Shown here piece by piece: positions 12,201-21,442 of a stretch of DNA of 64,000 bases; the first letter of the stretch is position 1; every line of letters begins with the position of its first letter. Made by a program: the position numbers and the translations under genes. The notes beneath the pieces were generated by a model that saw only the letters and a list, made by a program, of their open reading frames with translations, made no database searches and had not been told where the DNA came from. Source of the DNA: Echinococcus granulosus (taxonomy: Eukaryota > Platyhelminthes > Cestoda > Cyclophyllidea > Taeniidae); NCBI RefSeq assembly GCF_000524195.1, contig NW_020170517.1, positions 133,360 to 197,359 on the forward strand, written 5' to 3'.

Positions 12201-15200
12201 AATCCCACCGCCTTCACCGAACGCGGATTTGGAGACTGTTAAACAATATAGAATGGCCCTTAGAGACGCCGAACTTAGTGAGTTGCTCAAGTTGGAGTCT
12301 GCGGAATTGAAATTGGGAGAAATTAAGCTAGAAAAACACTGTGCTACCGACCATAACCCCGTTTATCGCATCGTCTCTCGCGAAGCCGTGCAAGAATACA
12401 CGCATCTACGTGAACCCTACGCCTGCTTTCTTTGCCGCCGGACATACAAAAACAATTGGGATTTCCATGCCCATGTGCTCTGTCGTCATGGCCAGAAATC
12501 GGAGCTGAGAGGACGTCTTCTTACTTGTGCCATGTGTGGTGAGGCGAGTTCCTCCGAGGAGGGCTTTGACAAACACGTCCACACCAGACACGTCTTTGCT
12601 CCACAGTGTTTGGCAGATTATTGGACAAAAAATGAATTGTTACAGGAATATGTTTGCTGTGCTACCACGTGTGCTACATGTTGGGAGATCTACGAGGAGG
12701 ATTTCGAGCTGCAAGCACATATCCTAGTAGCTCATACTGCACCACGATTCCTGCAGTGTGGATGGTGCAATACGGATTTTTCTGGTGGATTCGAGCCTCT
12801 GGACGGATTTCTGATCTTCCTTAACCATGAGCATAATCATGCAAGGGGTCTGCATGCCGCGGCTTTGGAGCTGCACATGACTGCGAAGGCGATGTCGCCG
12901 GCACTGCCGGATGATCTGTCAAAGGAGGCAGTGGAGGCGGCTTTGAGGGCTCTGGGAGGTGGAGGTGGGGACGAGGAGGTGAAGTCGGGGAAATCGAAGA
13001 GCAAGGATAAGTCAAAAAGCAAGGGCAGCAAGGATAAAGCGTCCAAATCAAAGAAAAATGACTCCTCCAAGGGAGGAAAAAGCAAGGGGAGCAAGAAGAA
13101 GAAGAAGTAAAGTGCATTGTTACATTTTCCATTATCGCCTCAGTCTCCCCATGTGGCTGTCTTCTTTTTTGCGGTGTTGTGTCACTGATGAAATAGATGC
13201 ATCATTGATGCTTCCAAATGGTTTTGCTATAGACCCGAAATCCCTTTTGGGATGTTTGGTCCCGATTAGGGGTCGAAACGGTCTCCATTAATTAGGTTCA
13301 TTCGAACTGGAGTTTCAGATATAAGGCAGTTGATGATTGAGCGATTAAAATTCATTTCAATGTTTAGCGGGGCTGTCAGCGTCGATTAAAACGTCGAAGT
13401 TTTTCAACTACCTACATAAGTTGCTTCAAATTCGTGGCTTCTTTTTCCAAATTTGAGGTCTAGGTTGCCAATTTTTAAACACCACGGTCTGAAGAAGTGT
13501 GATTTAGGAAAGTGTAAATGTTTTTTGACCCTACAGGGAACTCCAAATCTCTGAATAAATACATAGGATGCTTGCTGTGATGTTAGAAGATTTGGCATTA
13601 AAGTCAGGAACTTGAGAGAACTCGGGGTTGACGCATTTGTTTGGGTTCAAAATTCGGACTGTGAACTTCTAAAGACCTCTGTCTGAAAATTAATTGGGAA
13701 CAGGACATTTTCTTTTGGATTTAACACGAATTATGTTTTAAAGCTTTCGAAATGTTCGACATCCCGCTTGTGGAATTTTTAATATAGGCTTTCAGATTAG
13801 CTTGGGTATCAGAACAACTTACGGAAGCCTTGGTTTATCTAAGGAAACTTTCCAGTGTCATACAAAATCCTACAGCAGCGGTTCAAAAGCGAACGTGACT
13901 GCTACCATTCTCTTGCTTCAAATTAATGTTTTCATTATCCTACTCGTTCAGTTTTGAAGTTCACTTGGTTGTTTTATTAAGGCTTCGGTCGAAAAATGAA
14001 CTGAAAAAGTAGTCCGATATCTTTAGAAGAGTGGATTCCGAGTTTTGTAGGCTTGAGGGGGTTCTTGGTGGCACGTTAAAGAGACGGGAAGCTACACGCA
14101 GTGTTTTAGTTGAACTGGGATTGCAATCGAATAGCACCTTAGGGATCATCGCCAAGCTAAAATTCATCCACGAAATTAATTAGCTATTGAATCAGACCCC
14201 TTGGCATTATTTTAGCCGCCAACGGTTGGTTTACTTCTTTCCAAATTCACAGTTTTGCGGCTAGTAGTCCGATTCTGAAAACTAGGTTGTTAATTTCTAA
14301 AGCTTTCAAAACCCATAAGTCTATTAGGCAGTGAGAAATGTCTGCCATTGACTGGAACCTGAATTTCGGAGGGATTTCTGTCATCTCCCAGTGAGTAACA
14401 GAGAAGTAGGAGACTTTTCTGTTTTAGGTGAAAACCCAAAAGCGTTTTCAATCTCAGCTGAAAAGAGTACTGGCTAATCACGAGAAGTAGACACCTGGGC
14501 TTCTGTTCAGACATCGAATGCTACCGGTTAGGGTTCCGTTTTGCCTTTTTTTTGTGTTGTCACTGCCCCCTGGATCGATACTTCCTCGATTCAATTCCCT
14601 CAGCTTCGATTCGGAGAGGGGGAATTTATATGCCTTTCATCACTGAGATGATATGGTGATAAGAACGACTTATATTTGGGCTACCTGCACAAATTATACT
14701 ATCTCTATGTTTCGATTGATATAGTCAGTGGACATAAGTAATCAGTAGTACTTGCCTTTGCAAATGAGTCATGAGGTTAATCTCTTTATTTTTGTTTTCT
14801 TTCCTCGTCTCCCTTTCAGACTCTCTGTCCGGAGAAATACGTCTCTTTTCCATCCAGAATCACATTCTTTTGGGTCACGAGGTAGGTGAATTCAATTGGG
14901 ACGGCTTTTGTCTTGCTACCAGGGTTGTTTTTCAATCTTATTCAGCTTAATCTTGTCCTTCACAAGGCTTGCCTCTATTCCTGTTTCTGGTAAATGAGGG
15001 TACTATACACTGTTTTGGTTATATGTATATTATTTGTATTTCATTTTAAAGTACAAAAAGTGGACGGTACCTTCCACTCGGATCATAGGAAACTGTGATC
15101 AGGGAGGCTTTAACTCAGTATATTAAATGTCAACGTATTTTGCTTCTCATCCTCGGTCCTCTTATATCAAGCGCTAGCTAATAGCAAACATTGAATTGTG

Positions 15201-18200
15201 GTTTCTGAGTTCTCTAAAGATACTACAGGGTGTATCGATGTAAAAGTGGTTTCGTTGCAGTAATTTAGAAGGACTGTGTGCCCTCTGCGAGGAACCTTAA
15301 TAATCCAACTTAGCTACTTGGAAAATTTCTGCTACACCTGGTAGAGTTCAATGGGATTCAGTTATTGCCAATGTACCGTGATTCGTCCATAAAAAATATG
15401 CTACCCCATTACTTGTGGCATCAGAGAACGGGAGAGAAAGAGTGAGGTCTATTCCAGCATATCTGAGTAATCTCTGCACTTCCCCAAGCCCTTTATGCAT
15501 TTATAGAGGGCAGGTGGTAGCAGTGATTCCCTTGGAAGTGCCTCATCACGCGCCCTATTGTGCCATTTTGCGTCCACTCCTTTCTCCATAGGTTGATCAT
15601 TCTGGGCTACCGGAAAACTCTGGAACTGTCGCATCTCTATATCCTGGAAGAGAAGCATCTCTCGGCTAGTATTGTACCTTCCTTTCTGCGCAACATCTGC
15701 AAATACCTCCATGTGGACATTGCTAACGATTTGGATACGTAAGTTGTCCGAATAAGGTGTGGGACGGCTCTCCCAAAGTCGTAGCCCTTCTCCCTTAAGA
15801 TATTGTCAATACGGTGTCTTCGTAAGACATCATATTTCCTCGTCCTCGAGAGACAAGGTCTAGGACTGTTAAAATGTTATGCAAATGAGCTAGGACGAAT
15901 TCTTCCATTTGCTGTCAAATATATACATTATTTTTACGGAATAATAAGCAAGGTTTTTAAGTGATGCACTTGTGCAGAATGGGCACAACTGAATGCTATT
16001 TAGTGTGACCTCCACCGGCCATTATACGGTTTTTAGAACGGTTAATGTTTATGTTTTCCAGGTAGCCTTTACCTATTTTGACGATGATCTCCTTGAAATT
16101 GGCCAATAGCAAGCTCTTGATACTGCAAGTAGAGCCTCGGTAACCATGCCAAAGATGGTACAGTTATGGTATTCCATGGGATTCACCTTTTGAGAGCTCG
16201 TGAGCTAAATGTTAGAGCCGTTCTTGATAGTCATTTCTGATTTGTGCAGTCCCATAAGGAGCAACGTCTCGGTAAATAATCTATGGCTTCCTTTAACAAA
16301 ACCTCGCCATGGCTGACTCTACAACTTTGGACCTTTTTTCAATGTTCCTCATCGAGTTGTCCTCTTTTTCTTCAGTAATGCCTTCCAAAAAACACCTGAT
16401 TCTTTTACCATAAAGGAGTAATCTTGAACAGATTTCAGTTCTTTCTCGGCATCAAAAACGAAAGACCTGGTGACCTTTGGGTTGATCTTTGTTGGTGTTC
16501 GTTCTCAAATGGTCGATAGGATTTGTGTTTTCATCCTCTTAGTCCTAATGAATACAGGATCTATCCTCGGTCAAGCAAAGACATAAGTTATGCAAATGTC
16601 TTTTTAGGAAGTTATCAAACGTCAATGCACCATGAAAAGACGGTCAATTCCTCATTTTCTGCATTTGTAATCATTTAAAGAGATCCTGTCTGAAGTAAAA
16701 GGGCAATCATAAATATCCACTTGAATTTGCTTCATAGGGAAGCAAACACGATATGCATTGTGGAGGTCTTTCCTGCTTCATTTTTTCACTTTCAACTGAC
16801 TACCACGCCATTATCTATCAAGTTATGCTATTTACCATTTCCTTGCTGTACAGAAAAACGCATCTTTACTTTAAAACATCCTGTGTTTTATCGAGCCATA
16901 AGCTGCCCAAGCGTAACCTGAAGTTAGATTCCCATTCTTTCCGCCACTCAGGCATCTGTGCTAATTTTAAGTAAAAGGATTGATACATGGTGTGTTTTTT
17001 AACTTTCAAATTCGTTGCCTTGATTTTGCCTAAAGGGACGTAATATTCTGTCCATTCTTCATTGCCAAGTTTTTGTAGTTTTCTTTTTCCTTTCGCTTTG
17101 TTCGTCACTAGGATCTTCAGGGAACAATATATATATATATATATATATAGGTTCAAGGCTTTTGTAACATTTTTCGTAACAAGCCCTTCCTAAAAAGTTA
17201 CATTCGCTTCCACTGTAGGTAGCTTTCAGTTCATACTTTTCATCCACTTTGGTTTCAGGTCATATCTTGAGCAAAGCTGAAGAACTGAGTTTCATGTCCT
17301 CGTCAGTCAAATACCAAATATCTCATCAAATATCAAAGTGAGGTAGTATAGTCTGTTTGAACTATAGTGTTTAGCAATTTCCACCTCAGGAGTCCGTAGG
17401 GTAAGATATCTTTTCCTTATGTTAATGGTTTGGGATCTCTGGACCTTACTCCATTCTAGTACTACAGACGGTTTCCTGCGGCAATCGTGCTGGATATAAC
17501 CATTTTTTCACTGATTTGATTTACTTTAGTTAAAAATATGTTATGTGCTGTAGACATTAATGCGAAAATGCAGCTAGCAGACATGATTTCAAGGTTACCG
17601 CCTTGCCTAAAGTTGGTCCCACTGCCTTCTTGCACCACTGGTGAGACCCTTTTGCGGTTTGGAGAAACCAGCTAGCATTGGTCCTCTCGAAGTTTTGGTT
17701 GTTTTACCAATGATAAGCTGATATTTGGCAACTCTTGATAACTCGTTTGGATAATATTTGGCAAAATACATATCTGAATTACCGCTGGTACATAACCTTC
17801 TGCAATCAAATTTGCGCTAATGGAATCCTGCAGTTATCACCATCACATTGTCTTTTTAAGTTGGGACATGCCAACCTTAAGGGACTCTCAGTTCAATTGT
17901 AACTTCTCTAGTTTCCATTCAACCATGCAGTTGTACCTTCCTATTAAGTTACTTTCTTATTTTTTACCAATAATTTTTTCTGGGTCACAGTGTAACAATA
18001 AAACAGACGTGTTAGGAGGTGCAATTTGATGTTTCCATCAATGTGAAATGTTAGGGTAACTTCGTCACCTTTCCAACTTATCCACCATCCAAAGATGCAT
18101 ACGGAAGTTAATGGGCCTGTGAAAGTATTAGAGAATGGTTCCCGTACCTCCAAAATCAGCACACATAAGGATTTGGCAAATCTTGGCTTGAGACGTTCGC

Positions 18201-21200
18201 AGCTGTCTGTATTCCCCATCCCTTCTCTCAGTACTGGTGGAGTTCTTTTAATGGAGAAACTCACCTCAAATTTCTCGTGGTCACGGTGTTTCAGTGGTCT
18301 GAATTTCCGATTTATTTATGCTCCTACTACGTGTTTATAGACTTATTCCTAAGGTGACATTAATAAATTCAGGTCACAACGAAACTTTCCACCTTATTCC
18401 CCCTCACCCCCTCTCCTTGGATTATTTTAAAAAGAATAAACTCCACTTTTGTTGCAAATTCCAGACCTCACTTTGGCAACTCTGAAGTAGGAGTATCATC
18501 TTTCTGGTAACCATTAAAATTGAAAAAAGCACACTTTCTTTGAATCGCTTCTCTTCCGATAACCTGCTTGGCTGTTTCAACTAATCGGTTTCAGGAGCTT
18601 CTACCATGTATGCAGCCTTACCAGAGTAAAGGTCAACTGTACCATGGATAGGTAATGATCGTACGCTATTTGTGTGCAATTTCTTCCCCAATTACTTATA
18701 CTAGGCCAAAATTGTGTAATGGCAGTAGAATTACGTTTACTTGTGTGGCCAAAACCAGGGCGCGAGTGGGGGGTATCGCTAGTTGAACGCTCTCGCTTGC
18801 GTCCCTGACCTTGCGCCCCTTTTTACCCGCGAAAGTTAGTTTCCTTTTTTTTATTGTTAATAACGTTATATTTATAAATAACAATTTCACCTTACACAAC
18901 AAGACCCGTATGCACCATTCCGCAACTTCACCTCATTTCGAGCCTTCCGTCTTGCGCAATCTGTAGAAGCCAACCAAATATGATGTTGAAGACTGTGCAC
19001 TATTTTGCTTGAAGAGGAACATGCAAATCTCAGCCACTTTTGAAGGAAAATCCTGAAATTCATTTCTCGTATTAACATAGAAAACAACTTTTTGATATTT
19101 TAACTTGCTGTTTAACAAAGCAATATTTGGAATGAAAAATGCATCTTTAAATGGATGTGAGGTCTCCCATCTACTTGTTGTTCACACTTTAGGGTGTTCC
19201 TTCCTTGATATCAAGGCATATATCCATAAACACGCATTTCATGTACAGACAAGCCATTTTGTTTTTTTGTGTTGATCCAACCAAGATTAATTTAGTCACA
19301 CCATTCTCTGTCCGCAAACTCCGGCGTCATGCTTCGTGTGGAACTGTCTATTTGACAGCTCAACACCCACGTGACTACTCATTCAGCTTGTAGCGCCCCA
19401 AGTCCACTTCGAAGCTGTAATATGCCAAAGCATAAAAGACGTTACTAACGTACAGAGGAGCGTACATGCCTCGAAGGCCATACCACAGAGTGGAAGTACA
19501 ATCTGCAGAGATTGAAGCGACCAGGTGGTAAAACACAGTTAAACCAACTATCAAATCGCCAAAACTGTTTTTTGTTCAAAAATACTGGGCATTAAGAATC
19601 CTCCCATCGAACGTTCTTCGGGTTAAATGTGCACACATGTAACCTCCTCAATAGCGGTATGGTGTCTGGGTCCTCTGACAAGAACTAATGTAATGTTTGG
19701 GCTTATTTGGTTCCAGATCCAGGTCGAAGATTTCCGTAAATACATTACAATCAGGTTTCCAACTTTTTGGAAGAATGCACTGTTGTAGATTTTATCATGT
19801 CTTTGAAAAAAGAGTGGCCAAAACTTTATCACACGCTCCGTAAGATGGTTGCAGGGTCAACCACCATTCAGATGGGAAATAGCCCCGCTCAAGCAATGCA
19901 TGAGGATCAGGGATAACTTCAACTGTAAAAAGGTGCATTTATTTTGACAAACGTTTGTATTATTGGCGATTATCTTTACTTTTCATTTCATCCTACTTAG
20001 GGGGTCTGAAATGCCATATAACCCCTTTTCTCTTCCACGTGCACGTTATTTGGGCATGGATGAATAACGCCTGGTTCCATATTTTCAGCCTAGATCATTC
20101 CAAATTTGATACTGCTGTCCATGCTTCTATTCTTTTAACCATCTTGTGTTGTTTTATTGAAGTTATTTATCGAGGTGTTGTAACGTCTTCGTGAATAAAA
20201 TAGACCCCATAGTTGTGTGAGAGTGATGGGATATGCCTGCCACAATGAATGCTACACTTGCACTTCGTACACAGCTCATATCCAAGATCGACTGGAAACA
20301 GAGGGACTGATCTTAAACAGGGGCGTTTGAAAAAGAGATTTCAAACCACAGGAATTATGATGCTACATTAGAGATAGTGCAGTGAGATTCCCCTGCCAAA
20401 AGTTACCTTTCGCATGGGTTAAAAGAGGGACGAAGTTCCGATAATGTTTAGCTTGTCTTCTTTTCTCCCTATGCTGCAGGCCTCACACCTCCAAACCCCA
20501 ATTCGCTCTCTCCTGGCCAGCTCAAGAGACCAGTTTTACAGGCTCTGATGAGCAAAAACCGGCCACTGGTAACAGACTGGCCGAGAGTGATGCCGCCGCT
20601 AACCTGAATGACGGTTCAACCGACGCCCGAATATCCCTTTCTTTGGGACGACGGAGTACCTTCGCGGAGGTTAATCCGTTCAGTAGAACCCAGGTTGTGG
20701 GTGCGGATGGCCAAGAGAGTCGGCGTGAGTCCCAATCCGATGCAACTGGAGGAAAAGCCAAATTGCAGCGACCCCAGCGGACTATGTCAAGCGTGCCGGA
20801 TATTGGGAAGAAAACACCGATTTCGAGTTGCAAGTTGTCTTTTACTACCCTTTTGCTACCGTGATAACCCAAATTCACATTACAGGACACTTGATGATCT
20901 AAAAGAGATTTGATGGCGGGAAAAGTGGTAAATTTAATGTGTTTGATTCCGACTTGATGGTTTTTGTCGTCCTTCTTTAACCTTGTCAGGGTTATTCAGA
21001 TAATCAGGTCATTTTGGCAGCCTGCATTAGCATCCAGGCGGAGTTTTTTTTTCTTATGTCAAAGGATAAAAGAGGCGCGGTCTATTTTGAGGCTCACTTC
21101 TTTAGTTCACATCTTAAAATTCGCCTCCTTTTCAAATAAACAGTTATTATTAGAGTGAAAATTGTCAAAAAGCTGTTAAATTATTGTAGACTTCAAACTT

Positions 21201-21442
21201 GAACATTTTTACAGCTATGGGACTGGTCTGAAGCAAAATAAGGATGAATGTTTAATTAAATTGTTCAATTTTTTTAGGAGGAGTTTCATGTAATTCCCTT
21301 CTCTCCATTTTTTTCAGCCACCTCTATCCTGCCCAACATCAGAATCCGCTTCTCCGGGCGCCCCTCAAAGTTCAAACAGCCACCGTCAAAAAAGAGCTCC
21401 GCTTCTGGTGATCTGGAAGTCGGACTCTTTGGACAGGACAGG
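255..21442 (+). CDS. ABCC1-like: ABCC/MRP1-like ABC transporter, 5' half (exons 1-9: TMD0 and L0 linker)
   Basis: This is the N-terminal part of a long-form ABCC (multidrug resistance-associated) transporter, a membrane ATPase family that exports organic anions and glutathione conjugates. Nine exons join in frame into 443 codons: 255-296, 328-504, 536-649, 1032-1178, 9846-10115, 14820-14881, 15592-15738, 20480-20724 and 21318-21442. All introns are GT..AG and the phases match at every junction. The order follows human MRP1: an N-terminus with a Phe-Cys pair (residues 8-9) and an NYT glycosylation sequon (15-17), then five hydrophobic helices (about 33-56, 74-92, 100-120, 130-150, 183-200) forming TMD0. 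FFSDRP follows helix 5, then SRITFFWVT and ILGYRKTLELSHLY (start of L0). Exons 8-9 are a Ser-rich linker longer than in human MRP1. The coding series stops at 21442 in phase 0; no continuation exists on this strand, and the matching next exon is on the minus strand at 46371. Family assignment is secure; the exact orthologue is not. Confidence 0.87.
297..327 (+). other. 31-bp intron (ABCC intron 1)
   Basis: GTAAGT...TTCAG, 31 bp. Removing it restores the frame: reading straight through in the exon-1 frame breaks the match to the MRP1 N-terminus. Confidence 0.75.
328..504 (+). CDS. ABCC1-like: ABCC exon 2 (residues 15-73, TMD0 helix 1)
   Basis: Phase-0 exon of 59 codons between an AG at 326-327 and a GTAAGA donor at 505. 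It starts with the NYT N-glycosylation sequon, passes through FAECDVYVTLP, and contains the first membrane helix (about residues 33-56). A basic loop, NSHRPRRW, follows. The layout matches the MRP1 N-terminal extracellular segment, TM1 and first cytoplasmic loop. Confidence 0.85.
505..535 (+). other. 31-bp intron (ABCC intron 2)
   Basis: GTAAGA...TTTTCTAG, 31 bp, the same length as intron 1. Without it the reading frame changes between TMD0 helices 1 and 2 and an in-frame stop at 533-535 interrupts helix 2. Confidence 0.82.
536..649 (+). CDS. ABCC1-like: ABCC exon 3 (residues 74-111, TMD0 helix 2 and start of 3)
   Basis: Phase-0 exon of 38 codons after the acceptor TTTTCTAG (535) and before a GTAAGT donor at 650. 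It begins LSYLMLLAVLIWKFANI and ends CPSALCTAI, corresponding to TM2 and the start of TM3 of the MRP1 TMD0 domain. A stop (TAG, 533-535) lies at the acceptor in this frame, so the short intron before it is required. Confidence 0.85.
650..1031 (+). other. ABCC intron 3 (382 bp)
   Basis: GTAAGT...TGCCAG, AT-rich. No repeat or gene seen in it. Confidence 0.8.
1032..1178 (+). CDS. ABCC1-like: ABCC exon 4 (residues 112-160, TMD0 helices 3-4)
   Basis: Phase-0 exon of 49 codons following TTTTTGCCAG. It encodes LFQLSIVNLESVRDRSS (end of TM3 and cytoplasmic loop) and then the strongly hydrophobic TM4 (AVYFLCCLLIFAASLVIAW). The donor is GTCAGT at 1179, weaker than the others, so the 3' end is slightly less certain. 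The frame stays open to 1400 without homology. Confidence 0.78.
1750..2095 (-). repeat. Dispersed repeat R1, reverse-oriented copy
   Basis: The reverse complement of 7120-7400 aligns along this stretch. Shared landmarks include the string around CTGCACATCAGTGACGATC (about 2026-2046), GGTGGAATGCTT (about 2058-2069), the CGACGTCTCAA stretch near 2000, and GTGTAAGG.CCGCC near 1753. The copies are clearly diverged with small indels. No coding capacity is evident, so R1 may be a non-autonomous element; its class is unknown. Confidence 0.65.
6968..7425 (+). repeat. Dispersed repeat R1, forward copy
   Basis: Aligns over more than 400 bp with 10360-10812. Shared landmarks include AATCGCAAAT (7026 on), CAAGCATTCCAC, GGGATCGTCACT.ACGTGCAGAGG (about 7132-7156) and TCCTACTG. 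Divergence is substantial, so this is an old family. No terminal inverted repeats or target-site duplications could be defined by eye. Confidence 0.7.
9846..10115 (+). CDS. ABCC1-like: ABCC exon 5 (residues 161-250, TMD0 helix 5)
   Basis: Phase-0 exon of 90 codons between the acceptor CATATTAG and a GTAAGT donor at 10116. The segment ELIEYLFCACAFFNLILAFF (residues 181-200) followed by SDRP matches TM5 of MRP1 and its CFSDRSP continuation. The last 35 residues are acidic and lysine-rich (repeated DD and KK), an unusual tail before the conserved CPE motif of exon 6. Confidence 0.85.
10360..10812 (+). repeat. Dispersed repeat R1, forward copy
   Basis: Second forward copy of R1, lying in ABCC intron 5 just upstream of the nested zinc-finger gene. 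It shares the same ordered landmarks as the 7 kb copy: ATAATCGCAAAT, AGGATTAGACAAGCATTCCAC, GGGATCGTCACTAACGTGC, AGACGTCGACACCATT. The copies extend to the TGTGTAG string near the 3' end. Confidence 0.7.
11656..13110 (+). CDS. Intronless multi-C2H2 zinc-finger protein, 484 aa, nested in ABCC intron 5
   Basis: Single uninterrupted frame. I chose ATG 11656; the frame is open six codons further upstream but starts there with GTG. Residues 2-36 and 443-484 are almost purely Lys, Ser and Gly. Between them lie several Cys2-His2 units: C55/C58-H71/H77, C133/C136-H150/H155, C257/C260-H273/H278, C291/C294-H307/H312 and C339/C342-H355/H360. There are also partial CxxC pairs at 91/94, 164/167 and 368/371. 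A Pro-rich loop (175-188) and a charged helical stretch (192-227) separate the second and third intact fingers. Spacing is C-x2-C-x12/13-H-x4/5-H, but the linkers are irregular rather than TGEKP-type, so tandem DNA reading is not assured; RNA or protein binding is equally possible. Basic tails suggest a nuclear location (inference). It has no introns although its host is intron-rich, which suggests origin by retroposition. No specific orthologue was recognised. Confidence 0.9.
   Translation: MAKSSKSSKKGKGSKGKTKGSKDAAKSKSKGSGKKVVDETPPVDVAVQTCPNNFCYLCCFQLHDAAAIQSHVLLLSHASQNFGDTDLSHLCRLCHERIPLKWGPTHKCCSLKTSFISRNTSVPALKGGAPFQCLFCRGKPLKSRSDLVVHLLAFHRPDRPRGQCGLCDFHFEELPPSPPTTKIPPPSPNADLETVKQYRMALRDAELSELLKLESAELKLGEIKLEKHCATDHNPVYRIVSREAVQEYTHLREPYACFLCRRTYKNNWDFHAHVLCRHGQKSELRGRLLTCAMCGEASSSEEGFDKHVHTRHVFAPQCLADYWTKNELLQEYVCCATTCATCWEIYEEDFELQAHILVAHTAPRFLQCGWCNTDFSGGFEPLDGFLIFLNHEHNHARGLHAAALELHMTAKAMSPALPDDLSKEAVEAALRALGGGGGDEEVKSGKSKSKDKSKSKGSKDKASKSKKNDSSKGGKSKGSKKKKK
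13554..13559 (+). terminator. Candidate polyadenylation signal AATAAA for the zinc-finger gene
   Basis: An AATAAA hexamer about 440 bp after the stop codon of the nested gene, on the same strand. The motif is common in AT-rich DNA, so position is the only support. Confidence 0.25.
14820..14881 (+). CDS. ABCC1-like: ABCC exon 6 (residues 251-270, start of L0)
   Basis: A 62-bp exon after a strong polypyrimidine tract and CAG, ending at a GTAGGT donor (14882). It encodes TLCPEKYVSFPSRITFFWVT plus two bases of the next codon. The CPE...SF.SRITF.W pattern is the highly conserved beginning of the L0 region in long ABCC transporters. Confidence 0.88.
14882..15591 (+). other. ABCC intron 6 (710 bp)
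   Basis: GTAGGT...CCATAG. No repeat or gene seen. Confidence 0.8.
15592..15738 (+). CDS. ABCC1-like: ABCC exon 7 (residues 271-320, L0)
   Basis: A 147-bp exon after CTCCATAG, ending at a GTAAGT donor. Its first base completes an Arg codon with exon 6. It encodes LIILGYRKTLELSHLYILEE and then an amphipathic stretch ending in NDLDT. The GYR..LE..DLW-type motif (here GYRKTLELSHLY) is the conserved L0 signature of MRP1-like proteins. Confidence 0.88.
15739..20479 (+). other. ABCC intron 7 (about 4.7 kb)
   Basis: AT-rich intron with an (AT)n microsatellite at 17126-17149. A short string near 19436-19465 (ACTAACGTACAGAGG) resembles the core of repeat R1 but is too short to call. No gene was recognised. 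Confidence 0.7.
17126..17149. repeat. (AT)n microsatellite
   Basis: About 24 bp of uninterrupted alternating A and T inside ABCC intron 7. Confidence 0.95.
20480..20724 (+). CDS. ABCC1-like: ABCC exon 8 (residues 320-402, variable linker)
   Basis: Follows GCTGCAG. The first base completes the Thr codon from exon 7, and 81 codons follow to a canonical GTGAGT donor at 20725. The protein is hydrophilic and rich in Ser, Asp, Gly and Arg, with RRSTF as a possible kinase site. It has no detectable motif and corresponds to the variable L0 linker. The frame stays open past the donor to about 20860, so a longer exon is possible, but only the 20724 end gives a matching phase with exon 9. Confidence 0.65.
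20725..21317 (+). other. ABCC intron 8 (593 bp)
   Basis: GTGAGT...TTTCAG. The first 130 bp continue the exon-8 reading frame by chance or as an alternative exon end; the rest is AT-rich with nothing recognisable. Confidence 0.6.
21318..21442 (+). CDS. ABCC1-like: ABCC exon 9 (residues 402-443, linker); last plus-strand exon
   Basis: Follows TTTTTTCAG and ends at GTGAGT (21443). Two bases complete a Pro codon split with exon 8, then 41 codons follow, starting TSILPNIRIRFSGRPSK and ending GDLEVGLFGQDR. It is basic and Ser/Pro-rich with no domain. It ends in phase 0, exactly the phase needed for the exon at 46371-46190 on the opposite strand. Confidence 0.65.

Larger units (their letters stand above)
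10116..14819 (+). other. ABCC intron 5 (about 4.7 kb) containing a nested gene
   Basis: Intron between TMD0 and L0. It carries an R1 copy (10360-10812), an undefined AT-rich stretch (10813-11655) with a 94-codon unrecognised open frame at 11332-11616, the intronless zinc-finger gene (11656-13110), and 1.7 kb of AT-rich sequence with no visible gene before exon 6. Confidence 0.75.

Noticed and set aside
12821..13132. Minus-strand open frames antisense to the zinc-finger gene
   Set aside because: They are shadows of the Lys/Ser-rich coding sequence and read as Pro/Ser/Leu runs; the plus frame has clear Cys2-His2 structure.
19436..19465. Possible further R1 fragment (ACTAACGTACAGAGG)
   Set aside because: Only about 18 matching bases and no extension on either side.
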